Positions 17,437 to 25,605 of a stretch of 64,000 nucleotides of DNA are shown one piece after another. The stretch comes from Candidatus Allofournierella pullicola (lineage in GTDB: Bacteria > Bacillota > Clostridia > Oscillospirales > Ruminococcaceae). A program made the position numbers and the translations under genes. Numbering within the stretch: the first letter of the stretch is position 1; each line of letters begins with the position of its first letter. The DNA lies in contig DXFW01000012.1 in the NCBI GenBank assembly GCA_019114225.1, positions 186,001 to 250,000 on the forward strand, given 5' to 3'. The notes beneath the pieces are model-generated. The model saw nothing but the letters and a program-made list of their open reading frames with translations. It was not told where the DNA came from and did not search any database.

Positions 17437-18021
17437 TTACCGTTTGGTGATGACCGCGTCGATCAGGCCGTAGTCAGCCGCCTCCTGGGCGGACATGAAA
17501 TTGTCACGCTCGGTGTCGGCCATGATCTTTTCGATGGGCTGGCCGGTGTACTCGCTGAGCATGCGGTTCATGCGCTCGCGGGTGCGCACCATATGATCGG
17601 CGTGGATTTTGATGTCGGTGGTCTGACCCTGCAGGCCGCTGAGCAGCGGCTGGTGGATCATGATCTCGGCGTTGGGCAGAGCAAGGCGCTTGCCCTTGGC
17701 GCCGCTGGCCAGCAGGAAGGCGCCCATGGAAGCGGCCATGCCCATGCAGATGGTGGACACATCACACTTGATATACTGCATGGTGTCGTGAATGGCCATG
17801 CCGGCGCTGATGGACCCGCCCGGGCTGTTGATGTACAGGCTGATGTCCTTTTCGCTGTCCTGTCCTTCCAGATAGAGCAGCTGGGCCACCACCAGGCTGG
17901 CAGTGGCGTCGTTGACCTCATCGCTGAGCATGATGATCCGGTCGTTCAAAAGGCGGGAAAAGATGTCGTAAGAGCGCTCGCCGCGGGCGGTCTGCTCCAC
18001 AACGTAAGGAACCAAACTCAT
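17437..18021 (-). CDS. clpP: ATP-dependent Clp protease proteolytic subunit
   Basis: Tetradecameric serine protease partner of ClpX. The 194-residue protein has the catalytic triad S98 (GMAASMGA), H123 (MIHQPL) and D173 (TERDNF), with the usual spacing. GGGAGG lies about 9 nt before the ATG. The order tig-clpP-clpX-lon is a standard bacterial protein quality-control block. Confidence 0.98.
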   Translation of the reverse strand: MSLVPYVVEQTARGERSYDIFSRLLNDRIIMLSDEVNDATASLVVAQLLYLEGQDSEKDISLYINSPGGSISAGMAIHDTMQYIKCDVSTICMGMAASMGAFLLASGAKGKRLALPNAEIMIHQPLLSGLQGQTTDIKIHADHMVRTRERMNRMLSEYTGQPIEKIMADTERDNFMSAQEAADYGLIDAVITKR

Positions 18022-18060
18022 TTGGCTGTACCTCCCTGTGAAAAATGTAAGCGGTCTTGC

Positions 18061-18101
18061 AAAATTGACCGATACGGGCCGCAGAGCGCGTATCGGTCAA
18101 T
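18061..18101 (-). terminator. Hairpin between tig and clpP
   Basis: Perfect 13-bp arms ATTGACCGATACG (18064-18076) and its complement (18089-18101), 12-nt loop, only TTTT afterwards. Probably a partial terminator or processing site that lowers clpPX relative to tig. Confidence 0.6.
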
Positions 18102-18143
18102 GCAGGACGGCTTATGTAAGGCGAAGGGGCCTTTGTGGGCGTA

Positions 18144-19445
18144 TCAACCCTCTTTGGCGACCTTCTCCTCGGTGATCTCGGCGTGGTCGCGGATGAAGTC
18201 GATGGCCTTGTTCACCGCCAGATCCTTCTTGACCTCGTCGGCATTGACCAGCTCCTTGACCTTGGCCAGTTCCATCTTGTAGTTGTCGGCAACGCGCTGC
18301 AGCTCGGCCTCCAGCTCCTCGTCGGAAGCAGCGATCTGCTCGGCAGCGGCCACAGCCTCCAGAGCCAGGCGGATCTTCACCTGCTTCTCAGCCTGCTCGC
18401 GGAAGGAAGCGCGGAAGGACTCCATGGTCTGGCCCATGTACTGCAGGTACATATCCAGCTTCAGGCCCTGCTGCGCCAGGCGGTACTCGAAGTCGCGCAC
18501 AGCCTCGTCCATACGGGCTTCGTACATGGCCTCGGGGATGTCGCCCTCGATGGTGGCGATGACCTGGTCCACCAGATCGTTCTCCACAGCCAGAGCGGCC
18601 TGCTTCTCGTTCTGCTCTTCCATGCCCTTGCGAATGCTGGCCTTCAGCTCATCCAGGGTGTCGTACTCGCTCACGTCCTTGGCGAACTCATCGTCCAGAG
18701 CGGGCAGTTCCTTGGTCTTGACCTCATGCAGCTTGATCTTGAAGACAGCAGCCTTGCCGGCCAGCTCCTTGGCCTGATACTCCTCGGGGAAGGTGACGTT
18801 CACGTCGAACTCCTCGCCGGCCTCGTGGCCGATCAGCTGATCCTCGAAACCGGGGATGAAGCTGCCGCTGCCCAGGACCAGGCTGTAGTGCTCGGCTTTG
18901 CCGCCCTCAAAAGCGACGCCGTCCACAAAGCCCTCAAAGTCCATATCCACGGTGTCGCCGTTCTCGGCCTTACCCTCGCGGGTGATGATACGGCCGTTGC
19001 GGTTCTGCATGCGGACCAGCTCGGCTTCCACGTCGGCGTCGTCCACAGTATTGACCTTCTTGGTGGCCTTTAAACCGGTGTAGTTGCCCACCTTGATCTC
19101 GGGCTTCACAGCCACGGTGACCTTGAGCACCACGCCGTCTTCCAGGCTCTCGGAAACCACGTCGGCCTCAGGACGGCCCACGGGCTGAATGCCGGACTCG
19201 ACCACCGCGGCCTCATAAGCCTCGGGGAACAGGTCGTTGATGGCGTCGTAGTGGAAGATATCGGCGCCGTACATTTTTTCGATCACCGCACGGGGCGCAT
19301 GGCCCTTGCGGAAACCGGGAACATTGTACTTTTTGCCTTCGCGCTTGTAGGCCTTCTCAATGGCAGCCTTAAAGGTTTCGGCGTCCAGAGAGAACTGCAG
19401 CTCGTGCATGCTTTTTTCAAGCTTTTCGCTTTTTACAAGATTCAT
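18144..19445 (-). CDS. tig: Trigger factor
   Basis: Ribosome-bound chaperone and peptidyl-prolyl isomerase that meets nascent chains. The 433-residue protein has the ribosome-docking signature GFRKGHAPRAVIEKMYG near residues 44-60, a central FKBP-like domain (ENGDTVDMDFEGFVDG) and the long helical C-terminal domain. CGGAGG lies 11 nt before the ATG. Length is typical. Confidence 0.97.
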   Translation of the reverse strand: MNLVKSEKLEKSMHELQFSLDAETFKAAIEKAYKREGKKYNVPGFRKGHAPRAVIEKMYGADIFHYDAINDLFPEAYEAAVVESGIQPVGRPEADVVSESLEDGVVLKVTVAVKPEIKVGNYTGLKATKKVNTVDDADVEAELVRMQNRNGRIITREGKAENGDTVDMDFEGFVDGVAFEGGKAEHYSLVLGSGSFIPGFEDQLIGHEAGEEFDVNVTFPEEYQAKELAGKAAVFKIKLHEVKTKELPALDDEFAKDVSEYDTLDELKASIRKGMEEQNEKQAALAVENDLVDQVIATIEGDIPEAMYEARMDEAVRDFEYRLAQQGLKLDMYLQYMGQTMESFRASFREQAEKQVKIRLALEAVAAAEQIAASDEELEAELQRVADNYKMELAKVKELVNADEVKKDLAVNKAIDFIRDHAEITEEKVAKEG

Positions 19446-19477
19446 TAATATAGCCTCCGTACAAAGAGATTCATTTT

Positions 19478-19486
19478 ATTATATCA
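19478..19486 (-). promoter_or_regulatory. Extended -10 promoter of tig
   Basis: The minus strand reads TGATATAAT (19486-19478), an exact -10 hexamer with the TGn extension and no clear -35 box, 33 nt before the start codon. Confidence 0.6.
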
Positions 19487-19514
19487 TGCGTATGGCCAGA
19501 AATCCATACTTTTC

Positions 19515-20198
19515 CTAAATTTTATGGGGGCAAAAGTGCAGTGCATCGGCCGAAATCAGGCGGTATTCCAGGCCGCCCACCTCCCCCTGCACCGCAGCGC
19601 GCACCGACGCGCCGTGCAGGTGGCCGTAAAAGCAGCGCTTGACCCCAAATTCACACATCAGTTCAATGACCTGCGGAGAGCTCGTTCCCGGATAGACGGG
19701 CGGATAATGAAGGAAAACGACCTTCTCTTCACCCCCCTCTCCTGCGGCCTGCAGGCTGGCACGCAAACGGCCCAGTTCCCGGTTCATCACCTTTTCGTCG
19801 TGGGGTTCGTCCGGTTCAAACAGCCAGCTGCGGGTTCCGCACAGGGCAAGGCCATCCACATGATAAGCGTTGTTGTGCAGAAGGTGCAGGCTGTGAAAGC
19901 CCTGCGCCTCAAAAAAAGTTTCCATTTTGCGGGCGGTGGTCCACCAGTAGTCGTGGTTGCCTTTCAAAAGCAGCTTTTGGCCCGGCAGCTGTTCCAGGAA
20001 TTCAAAGTCCGGGGCGGCTTCCTCCAGTTTCATACCCCAGCTGGTATCCCCTGCCAGCACCACCGTGTCTTCGGGCGCGACCAGGCGCAGCCAGTTTTCC
20101 CGGATACGCTGCACATACCCCTGCCAGCCGGGGAACTTGTCCATCGGCTTGTCCGCGCCCAGTGAGAGGTGCAGGTCGCCTATTACAAAAATTGCCAT
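19515..20198 (-). CDS. Calcineurin-like metallophosphoesterase
   Basis: Predicted cytosolic phosphoesterase of unknown substrate. The 227-residue protein shows the full dimetal motif series: GDLHLS (residue 7), GDTSWG, GNHDYWW, HYPP and GHLH. GGAGG lies 7 nt before the ATG. It stands alone between tig and the divergent DUF1540 gene. Confidence 0.9.
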   Translation of the reverse strand: MAIFVIGDLHLSLGADKPMDKFPGWQGYVQRIRENWLRLVAPEDTVVLAGDTSWGMKLEEAAPDFEFLEQLPGQKLLLKGNHDYWWTTARKMETFFEAQGFHSLHLLHNNAYHVDGLALCGTRSWLFEPDEPHDEKVMNRELGRLRASLQAAGEGGEEKVVFLHYPPVYPGTSSPQVIELMCEFGVKRCFYGHLHGASVRAAVQGEVGGLEYRLISADALHFCPHKI

Positions 20199-20261
20199 AC
20201 CTACCTCCTGATAATCGCCGGCTCACCGGGCACAATAAGACCAGAAAAGGGGGAAAGAACA

Positions 20262-20420
20262 ATGAATCCGAACGAACCTGTCATCAACGGTATCTGCTGC
20301 GACGTGAAGAACTGCGTTTACAACAACGGTTCCAGCTGCTGCACGGCCGGCACCATTCACGTCAACAACTGCTACGACGACATCGGCAGAACCAAGTGCG
20401 AGACCTTCACCGAGGTGTGA
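20262..20420 (+). CDS. DUF1540 small cysteine-rich protein
   Basis: 52 residues with seven cysteines, in the DUF1540 pattern GICCDVKNCVYN...CCTAGTIHV...C...C. Possibly metal-binding; function unknown, and such proteins are common in spore-forming Firmicutes. The frame continues upstream of the ATG at 20262, but AAAAGGGGGAAAG sits just before it. Transcribed divergently from the phosphoesterase and ended by a good terminator. Confidence 0.8.
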   Translation: MNPNEPVINGICCDVKNCVYNNGSSCCTAGTIHVNNCYDDIGRTKCETFTEV

Positions 20421-20440
20421 CGCCCCGGCGAAGTGTTCCC

Positions 20441-20479
20441 AAAAACGGCCCGCGAAACAAAATTCGCGGGTCGTTTTTT
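20441..20479. terminator. Bidirectional terminator between DUF1540 gene and thrC
   Basis: Arms ACGGCCCGCGAA and TTCGCGGGTCGT (12 bp with one G-U), 6-nt loop, flanked by AAAAA and TTTTTT. It serves the convergent DUF1540 gene and thrC. Confidence 0.9.
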
Positions 20480-20481
20480 GT

Positions 20482-21933
20482 TTACTCGCCCAACACCACG
20501 TCCCGCAGGGACTCGGGAGAGATGGTCTTGTCGAACCGCTCGGGCAGGCTGCGCAGGACCGCCAGCGCCTGGGGCGCGGGCTGCCCCGCGTACTGCGCCA
20601 GCGCAGCCATTGCCTCAAACTCATCCTCCGGCAGCGTCTGGCCCAGCGCGGCCAGAACATCCTTCGGGAATTTGAAGGGGCTGGCGGTGGAGAGCACCAC
20701 CATGGGCGCCTCGCCCTTGTTGCGCACCGCGGCGCTGAAGGCCACCGCAGTGTGGGGATCGCACAGGTACCCCTGCTCCTCAAAGAGCGCGCGGATCTGA
20801 GCCGCCGCGGTCTCATCGTCGGCGCAGGCCGCGCCGAAGTCCGCGCGAATTCGCTCCATCACCGCCGGCTCCACCTCGTAGGACCCGGTCTCGAACAGCT
20901 GTTTCATCCAGCTTTTGACCTGCTCAGGCCCGGCCATATGATAGAGCAGCCGCTCCAGATTGGAGGACACCAGAATGTCCATGGAGGGCGAGGTGGTGCG
21001 GTAGAAAGGCCGGCGGGCATTGTAAACGCCGGTGTCAAAGAACTCGGTGAGGACGTCGTTCTTGTTGGAAGCACAGATCAGTCTGCCCACAGGCAGGCCC
21101 ATCTGCTTTGCGTACCAGCCGGCGAGAATGTCGCCAAAGTTGCCGGTAGGCACGCAGAAGTCTGCCGTCTCCCCTGCTTTGAGTTCGCCGGAACGCACCA
21201 GCTGGCTGTAGGCATAGAAGTAGTAAACGATCTGCGGCACAAGCCGGCCCCAGTTGATGGAGTTGGCGCTGGAAAGCTGCACGCCCCGGGCGGCCAGCTG
21301 CTTTGCCGCGTCCGCGTCGCCAAAGACCCGCTTCACGCCGGTCTGAGCGTCGTCAAAGTTCCCCTTTACCGCATAGACAGCCACGTTCCCGCCCTGCTGG
21401 GTGGTCATTTGCAGACGCTGGACCTCGCTGGTGCCATGACTGGGATAGAAGACCGTGATGGTGACGCCCGGCACATCGCAGTAGCCCGCGAGAGCCGCCT
21501 TGCCGGTATCGCCGGAAGTGGCTACCAGGATAGCGGTGGTGGTGGTGTCGCCCAGCATGCGCTTTGCCTCCACCAGCAAGCGGGGCATAAGCTGCAGGGC
21601 AAAATCCTTGAAGGCACAGGTGGGGCCGTGCCACAGTTCCAGGCTGTACATCCCGTCCCCGGCCTTGCGCAGAGGCGCAGTGCCCTCACCGAAGGCTTCG
21701 CCGTAGACCTGGCGCACTGTCTGGCGCAGAAAATCCGGGTCGTAATCGGTGAGATACTTTTCCAGAATAAAAGCCGCCAGCGCGGGGTAATCCGGCTGAG
21801 CCAGCGCCTGGTGCAGATCCACCGAAGGGAACTGCTCCGGCACGAACAGGCCGCCGTCACCGGCAAGTCCGAGACAGATGGCCCGGGCGGCACTGACCGG
21901 CTGGCCCTCACCGCGAGTGGTAATAAACTGCAT
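20482..21933 (-). CDS. thrC: Threonine synthase
   Basis: PLP-dependent conversion of O-phosphohomoserine to threonine. The 483-residue protein begins MQFITTRGEGQPVS, the typical ThrC opening, and has the PLP lysine in CAFKDFALQL (near residue 112), ATSGDTGKAAL, and GNFGDILAGWYA as phosphate-binding loops. GAGGGGG precedes the ATG. Thirty nt after yraN; likely end of the lepB-rbgA-rnhB-yraN transcript. Confidence 0.97.
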   Translation of the reverse strand: MQFITTRGEGQPVSAARAICLGLAGDGGLFVPEQFPSVDLHQALAQPDYPALAAFILEKYLTDYDPDFLRQTVRQVYGEAFGEGTAPLRKAGDGMYSLELWHGPTCAFKDFALQLMPRLLVEAKRMLGDTTTTAILVATSGDTGKAALAGYCDVPGVTITVFYPSHGTSEVQRLQMTTQQGGNVAVYAVKGNFDDAQTGVKRVFGDADAAKQLAARGVQLSSANSINWGRLVPQIVYYFYAYSQLVRSGELKAGETADFCVPTGNFGDILAGWYAKQMGLPVGRLICASNKNDVLTEFFDTGVYNARRPFYRTTSPSMDILVSSNLERLLYHMAGPEQVKSWMKQLFETGSYEVEPAVMERIRADFGAACADDETAAAQIRALFEEQGYLCDPHTAVAFSAAVRNKGEAPMVVLSTASPFKFPKDVLAALGQTLPEDEFEAMAALAQYAGQPAPQALAVLRSLPERFDKTISPESLRDVVLGE

Positions 21934-21963
21934 GTCGATTCCCCCTCTATCTTTCCTGCACCT

Positions 21964-22323
21964 TCAAAGTTCAAAGGCGCTTCGGATACAATGCACCAGC
22001 AGCCCGCCGCCCGCGGCAGGCGTGACCTCCGCCACGTCAAAGCGGACAGGCTGTTCCGAAAGGCCGGACTGCTGCAAAAAGCGCTGAGCGGCAAGGATGA
22101 TACGCCGTTGTTTGGCCGGGCCCACCGCCTCGGCCGCGGGGCCGCGGCTGGTCTCGCTGCGGGATTTCACCTCCACGATGACCACCGTGTTCCCTTCCAT
22201 CAGCACAAGGTCCAGTTCTCCCATGCGGGTGCGATAATTGTGAGCCAGCAGACGGCAGCCCCGGTCAAGATAATACCGGGCCGCGGCAGCCTCGCCCTTT
22301 TGGCCGAACGCCTTCGCGTCCAT
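21964..22323 (-). CDS. UPF0102 family protein YraN
   Basis: Predicted PD-(D/E)XK nuclease-fold protein linked to recombination; exact role unclear. 119 residues, with AFGQKGEAAAARYYLDRG, MGELDLV and VVIVEVKSR, the family's catalytic-core pattern. A TTG two codons earlier overlaps the rnhB stop; I take the ATG at 22323, with GGGG about 9 nt upstream. It is translationally coupled to rnhB, as in many genomes. Confidence 0.92.
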   Translation of the reverse strand: MDAKAFGQKGEAAAARYYLDRGCRLLAHNYRTRMGELDLVLMEGNTVVIVEVKSRSETSRGPAAEAVGPAKQRRIILAAQRFLQQSGLSEQPVRFDVAEVTPAAGGGLLVHCIRSAFEL

Positions 22324-22325
22324 GC

Positions 22326-22937
22326 TCAATACCCCAGCTTTTTCAAAAAGCTGCGCCGATAGAAGGGCTGAATGCCATAGCGCTCCAGCAGTTCATAGTG
22401 CAGCTTTGTGGGATAACCTTTGTGCTTTGCCAGCTGATACTGCGGATACTGACGGTCCAGTTCCAGCATGTAGCGGTCCCGGCTGACCTTGGCAAGGATG
22501 GACGCGGCCGCCACGCTGGCGCACACACCATCCCCCTTCACCTGCGCCAGAGCAGGGACTGCCAGCTGCGGCGGGACACGGTTGCCGTCCACCACGGCGA
22601 AAGCGGGCGCAGGATCAAGGCCTGCCACTGCCCGCTCCATGCCGGCCATGGTGGCCCAAAGGATGTTTTTTTCGTCGATCTCCTGCGGGCTCACAAACAC
22701 GATCTGGTACGCCAGCGCCTTCTCTTTGATCTCGTCAAAGAGGGCTTCCCGCTTTTTTTCGCTGAGTTTTTTGGAGTCGTTCACGCCCGGCACCGGGTTC
22801 TCGGGGTCCAGAATGACCGCCGCGCAGCACACCGGCCCGCACAAAGGGCCGCGGCCCGCCTCGTCCACACCGCAGAAGAGCCCGTGCTGTGCGCGGACGG
22901 CGGCGTCATATTCATACAGAGGGCTGTTCGTTTCCAT
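22326..22937 (-). CDS. rnhB: Ribonuclease HII
   Basis: Removes RNA and misincorporated ribonucleotides from DNA. The 203-residue protein has the catalytic acidic residues in [15 protein letters not shown] and VDGN, and the [11 protein letters not shown] signature. The frame is open further upstream, but GGGAGGAG lies directly before the ATG at 22937. It overlaps rbgA by 26 nt. Confidence 0.96.
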   Translation of the reverse strand: METNSPLYEYDAAVRAQHGLFCGVDEAGRGPLCGPVCCAAVILDPENPVPGVNDSKKLSEKKREALFDEIKEKALAYQIVFVSPQEIDEKNILWATMAGMERAVAGLDPAPAFAVVDGNRVPPQLAVPALAQVKGDGVCASVAAASILAKVSRDRYMLELDRQYPQYQLAKHKGYPTKLHYELLERYGIQPFYRRSFLKKLGY

Positions 22938-23826
22938 TCTGCTCCTCCCGGCGGGGCGGTTTTTCCAGCGTGATACGGCCCCATTTGCTGGCACGGAATT
23001 CGTCCACCAGCATGATGGCGGCCCGTTCGGTGTTCACTTCGCCGCCGCTCACCAGCATGCCGCGGGCCCGGCCGATGGCTTCCACCAGTTCCCAGGGGCC
23101 CAGTTCGGTCACCAGCTGTTCGCTCAGCTTGTATCGCTGGGCCAGCCGGTCGGGATAGACCGTCTGCATCTGAGCCACAAGGCCCATGGCAAGCTCTTCG
23201 ATGTCCAGAATGTCGTCCTTGATGGAGCCGATGAACGCAAGATTCGTGGCGGTCTCCAGGCTGTCGAATTTCTTCCAGAGCACGCCGGGCATGTCCAGAA
23301 GGTCGTAGTTGCCCACTGTGACCCACTGCTTGCCCCGGGTGACGCCGGGCTTGTCTGCAGCTTTGGCACGGGTGGTGCCCGCGAAGTTATTGATAAAGGT
23401 GGACTTGCCCACGTTGGGAATGCCCACCACCATCACACGGATACGGGCGCCCGCCATGCCTTTTCCGGCACGCTTTTCCAAAAGCTCCCGCAGTTCCGCC
23501 TCGATGGCGCTGCGCACCTGGCCGGCGCTGCCTTTTTGCTTTGCGCTGATGGCAACGCAGCCCGCCCCCGCAGCGCGGAAATACGCCTGCCACGCCCGGG
23601 TGAGGTCCGGGTCGGCCAGATCCGCCTTGTTCATCACATACAAGCGGGGCTTTGCGGCGGTGAGGCGCTGCAGTTCGGGATTAAGGCTGCTCAAAGGGAT
23701 ACGGGCGTCCAGAAGCTGGAGCACCACATCCACGTTTTTCAAGTTTGCTTCGATGAGCCGCAGGGTCTTGGCCATGTGGCCGGGAAACCACTGGATGTTG
23801 CGGCGGTTCACAAATTCATTGCTCAT
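22912..23826 (-). CDS. rbgA: Ribosome biogenesis GTPase RbgA/YlqF
   Basis: Late 50S-subunit assembly GTPase. The 304-residue protein has the circularly permuted order of this family: G4 NKADL (near 66), then G1 GIPNVGKST (near 134), then G3 DMPG. It begins with [11 protein letters not shown], the family signature, and ends in an acidic/basic tail. Overlaps lepB by 4 nt (ATGA) and rnhB by 26 nt, the common Firmicutes order lepB-rbgA-rnhB. Confidence 0.97.
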   Translation of the reverse strand: MSNEFVNRRNIQWFPGHMAKTLRLIEANLKNVDVVLQLLDARIPLSSLNPELQRLTAAKPRLYVMNKADLADPDLTRAWQAYFRAAGAGCVAISAKQKGSAGQVRSAIEAELRELLEKRAGKGMAGARIRVMVVGIPNVGKSTFINNFAGTTRAKAADKPGVTRGKQWVTVGNYDLLDMPGVLWKKFDSLETATNLAFIGSIKDDILDIEELAMGLVAQMQTVYPDRLAQRYKLSEQLVTELGPWELVEAIGRARGMLVSGGEVNTERAAIMLVDEFRASKWGRITLEKPPRREEQNGNEQPSV

Positions 23827-24362
23827 TGGATCAGTCCTATTTTGTTGAACGGGTAGATCCGCAGGACCACCTTGCCCAGGATGTCCCGTTCGTCGATGAA
23901 GCCCACGTCGCTGCTGCGGCTGTCGGTGGAGTGTTGACGGTTATCTCCCATCAGGAACAGCGTTCCCTCGGGCACGGTGAGGGGAAACTCCATGTTTCCG
24001 GTGGAAAGCGTGCCCTCCGGCACATAGGGTTCGTCCAGGGCTTCGCCGTTGACATACACAAGGCCCTGCTCCACGTTGATGTCCACCGTGTCGCCGCCTT
24101 TGGCGATGACGCGCTTCACCAGCGGTTTGCCGTAGTTGATGAAGCTGTCCACCACCACAACGTCGCCCCGCTGCGGAGTGTAGAAGGTGCTCTGGACCAG
24201 CAGGCGGTCACCGTCCACAAGAGTGTTGTTCATGGAACTGCCGCTGACCACCACGATACGGGCGCAGAAGGCGAACACAAGGACCAGAACTGCCAGTGCA
24301 AACACCAGCGCGTCGTACCAGTCCAGAATATCCACATTACGCCGGAAACGGGTCTCTTCCAA
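23823..24362 (-). CDS. lepB: Signal peptidase I
   Basis: Membrane protease that removes signal peptides outside the membrane. 179 residues with one N-terminal transmembrane helix (about 18-38), the catalytic serine in SGSSMNNTL and the general-base lysine in LVKRVIA, then GDNRQHSTDSR. The frame extends upstream through a promoter and terminator, so the start must be internal. GGGGGAGGG sits 8 nt before a TTG at 24362, the best start. Confidence 0.93.
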   Translation of the reverse strand: MEETRFRRNVDILDWYDALVFALAVLVLVFAFCARIVVVSGSSMNNTLVDGDRLLVQSTFYTPQRGDVVVVDSFINYGKPLVKRVIAKGGDTVDINVEQGLVYVNGEALDEPYVPEGTLSTGNMEFPLTVPEGTLFLMGDNRQHSTDSRSSDVGFIDERDILGKVVLRIYPFNKIGLIQ

Positions 24363-24407
24363 GGTGTGTTCCCTCCCCCGTGATAATGAATAAATTTGAT
24401 GAATTTT

Positions 24408-24436
24408 ATTGTAGCATATAACAAAAAAAGGGGCAA
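24408..24436 (-). promoter_or_regulatory. Promoter of the lepB operon, nested in the rplS terminator
   Basis: Minus strand TTGCCC (24436-24431), 17-bp spacer, TACAAT (24413-24408) with a TG one base upstream (extended -10). The -35 box lies in the 3' arm of the rplS terminator. Confidence 0.7.
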
Positions 24437-24456
24437 TATCCATTGCCCCTTTTTTT
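24423..24456. terminator. Intrinsic terminator after rplS
   Basis: Perfect palindromic arms, seven A plus GGGGCAAT and its complement plus seven T, around ATCC. It functions for rplS on the minus strand and is symmetric. Confidence 0.95.
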
Positions 24457-24467
24457 GTGTCTTTCGA

Positions 24468-24812
24468 TCAGCGGATCTGCTCTTTGACCTTGGCGGCCTT
24501 GCCGGTGCGGCTGCGCAGGTAGAACAGCTTGGCCCGGCGCACCTTGCCGTGACGGACGACCTCCACCTTCTCAACGAAGGGAGAGTTGACGGGGAACACG
24601 CGCTCCACGCCGACGCCGTAGGAAGTGCGGCGAACAGTGAAGGTCTCGGCGATACCGCCGTGCTTCTTGGCGATCACAGTGCCCTCAAAGGCCTGGATAC
24701 GCTCACGCTCGCCTTCCTTGATCCGAACGGAGACCCGAACGGTGTCACCGATCTCGAACTGGGTCTGGTTCTCTTTGACCATGCCCTGGGTGATGATCTG
24801 CATTGCGTCCAT
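24468..24812 (-). CDS. rplS: 50S ribosomal protein L19
   Basis: Large-subunit protein at the 30S-50S interface. 114 residues with [35 protein letters not shown] and [16 protein letters not shown], all canonical. An in-frame ATG lies five codons earlier (24827) but overlaps GGAGG, which is properly spaced for the ATG at 24812. Monocistronic: own promoter, 113-nt leader and strong terminator. Confidence 0.98.
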   Translation of the reverse strand: MDAMQIITQGMVKENQTQFEIGDTVRVSVRIKEGERERIQAFEGTVIAKKHGGIAETFTVRRTSYGVGVERVFPVNSPFVEKVEVVRHGKVRRAKLFYLRSRTGKAAKVKEQIR

Positions 24813-24920
24813 TGATGAATCCTCCATTTTTTATGACGTTCATACCCGATAACCGGCAGAGGACCGCCCGTTTAATGATGTACATTAACCCCGCTGGTGG
24901 TGCCAGCGGACACTAACGCC
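24813..24920 (-). promoter_or_regulatory. Structured leader of rplS, possible L19 autoregulatory element
   Basis: The untranslated region contains a perfect 7-bp hairpin CCGCTGG/CCAGCGG (24892-24910 region) and a second GTTAATG/CATTAAAC hairpin around 24872-24891. L19 leaders are known in low-GC Gram-positive bacteria; I cannot match the consensus here without a covariance search. Confidence 0.4.
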
Positions 24921-24925
24921 TAAAT

Positions 24926-24954
24926 ATGATAGCACAGCATTGGGCCGTTTGCAA
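24926..24954 (-). promoter_or_regulatory. Sigma-A promoter of rplS
   Basis: Minus strand TTGCAA (24954-24949), 17-bp spacer, TATCAT (24931-24926). It lies just before the stop codon of the preceding gene. Confidence 0.75.
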
Positions 24955-24960
24955 GCTTTT

Positions 24961-25605
24961 TCAGGCAAAATCTTCAGAATTTTTTGTGATGAGGCGCTTG
25001 CGCAGCACATGGGCCCTGGTGGGGTCCACACCACACTGCTCCTGCAAAAAGCTCAGCCACAGGCTGGGATTGAGGTTCAGCCCCTCCCCTGCCGGCAGCA
25101 GCATGTCAAAACACACCTCGTCCCCATCCTGCACATAGTCCAGACGTGGACAATGTTCTTTCAGGTCGATCTCTTTTTGACCCCGTTTGGATTTTTTCAG
25201 CACCGGGGCGGCGTCCAGCGTGTTGTAGCGGTCCAGCCCTTCGGCAAACCCGGCGGGCAGCCGCACGGTGTACACCGCACTGGCGATCTGCTCCGCCTTG
25301 CACTTGGGCAGCGTCACGGCGGTGACTGCAACGCCCAGCGGCATTACGGGCTCCAGCGCCCGTTTCCATGCTTCCAGGTCCGGCTGCTCCACTTCTGTCT
25401 TGACGTCCACGCTTTCCACCAGGCTCTCCTGGCCCAAAGGCAGCGGGCAGGCAAAGGTCATGTAGATATGGGGGTTGAAGCCGAGCGTGTACCACACGGG
25501 CAGGCCGCTGCGCTTGAGCGAGCGCTGCATGACCCGCTGCAGATCCAGAAGAGAAATGTAGGAGGCTTCGCCGGTCTTAGTGAACCAGATCCGCACTGTA
25601 GTCAA
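24961..25605 (-). CDS. TIGR03936 / DUF2344 radical-SAM-linked protein
   Basis: Function unknown; always found with, or fused to, a B12-binding radical SAM protein. 214 residues with VRIWFTKTGEASYISLLDLQRV, PVWYTLGFNPHIYMTFA and LPLGQESLVESVD, the hallmark segments (here quoted in parts). The upstream frame is longer, but GGGAGG is spaced 7 nt from a TTG at 25605, giving the expected N-terminus. Overlaps the radical SAM gene by 29 nt. Confidence 0.85.
   Translation of the reverse strand: MTTVRIWFTKTGEASYISLLDLQRVMQRSLKRSGLPVWYTLGFNPHIYMTFACPLPLGQESLVESVDVKTEVEQPDLEAWKRALEPVMPLGVAVTAVTLPKCKAEQIASAVYTVRLPAGFAEGLDRYNTLDAAPVLKKSKRGQKEIDLKEHCPRLDYVQDGDEVCFDMLLPAGEGLNLNPSLWLSFLQEQCGVDPTRAHVLRKRLITKNSEDFA

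Noticed and set aside
20262-20420. Small cysteine-rich protein considered as a SCIFF-type ribosomal peptide
   Set aside because: The cysteine spacing fits DUF1540, not the six-cysteine SCIFF pattern, and there is no radical SAM maturase next to it.
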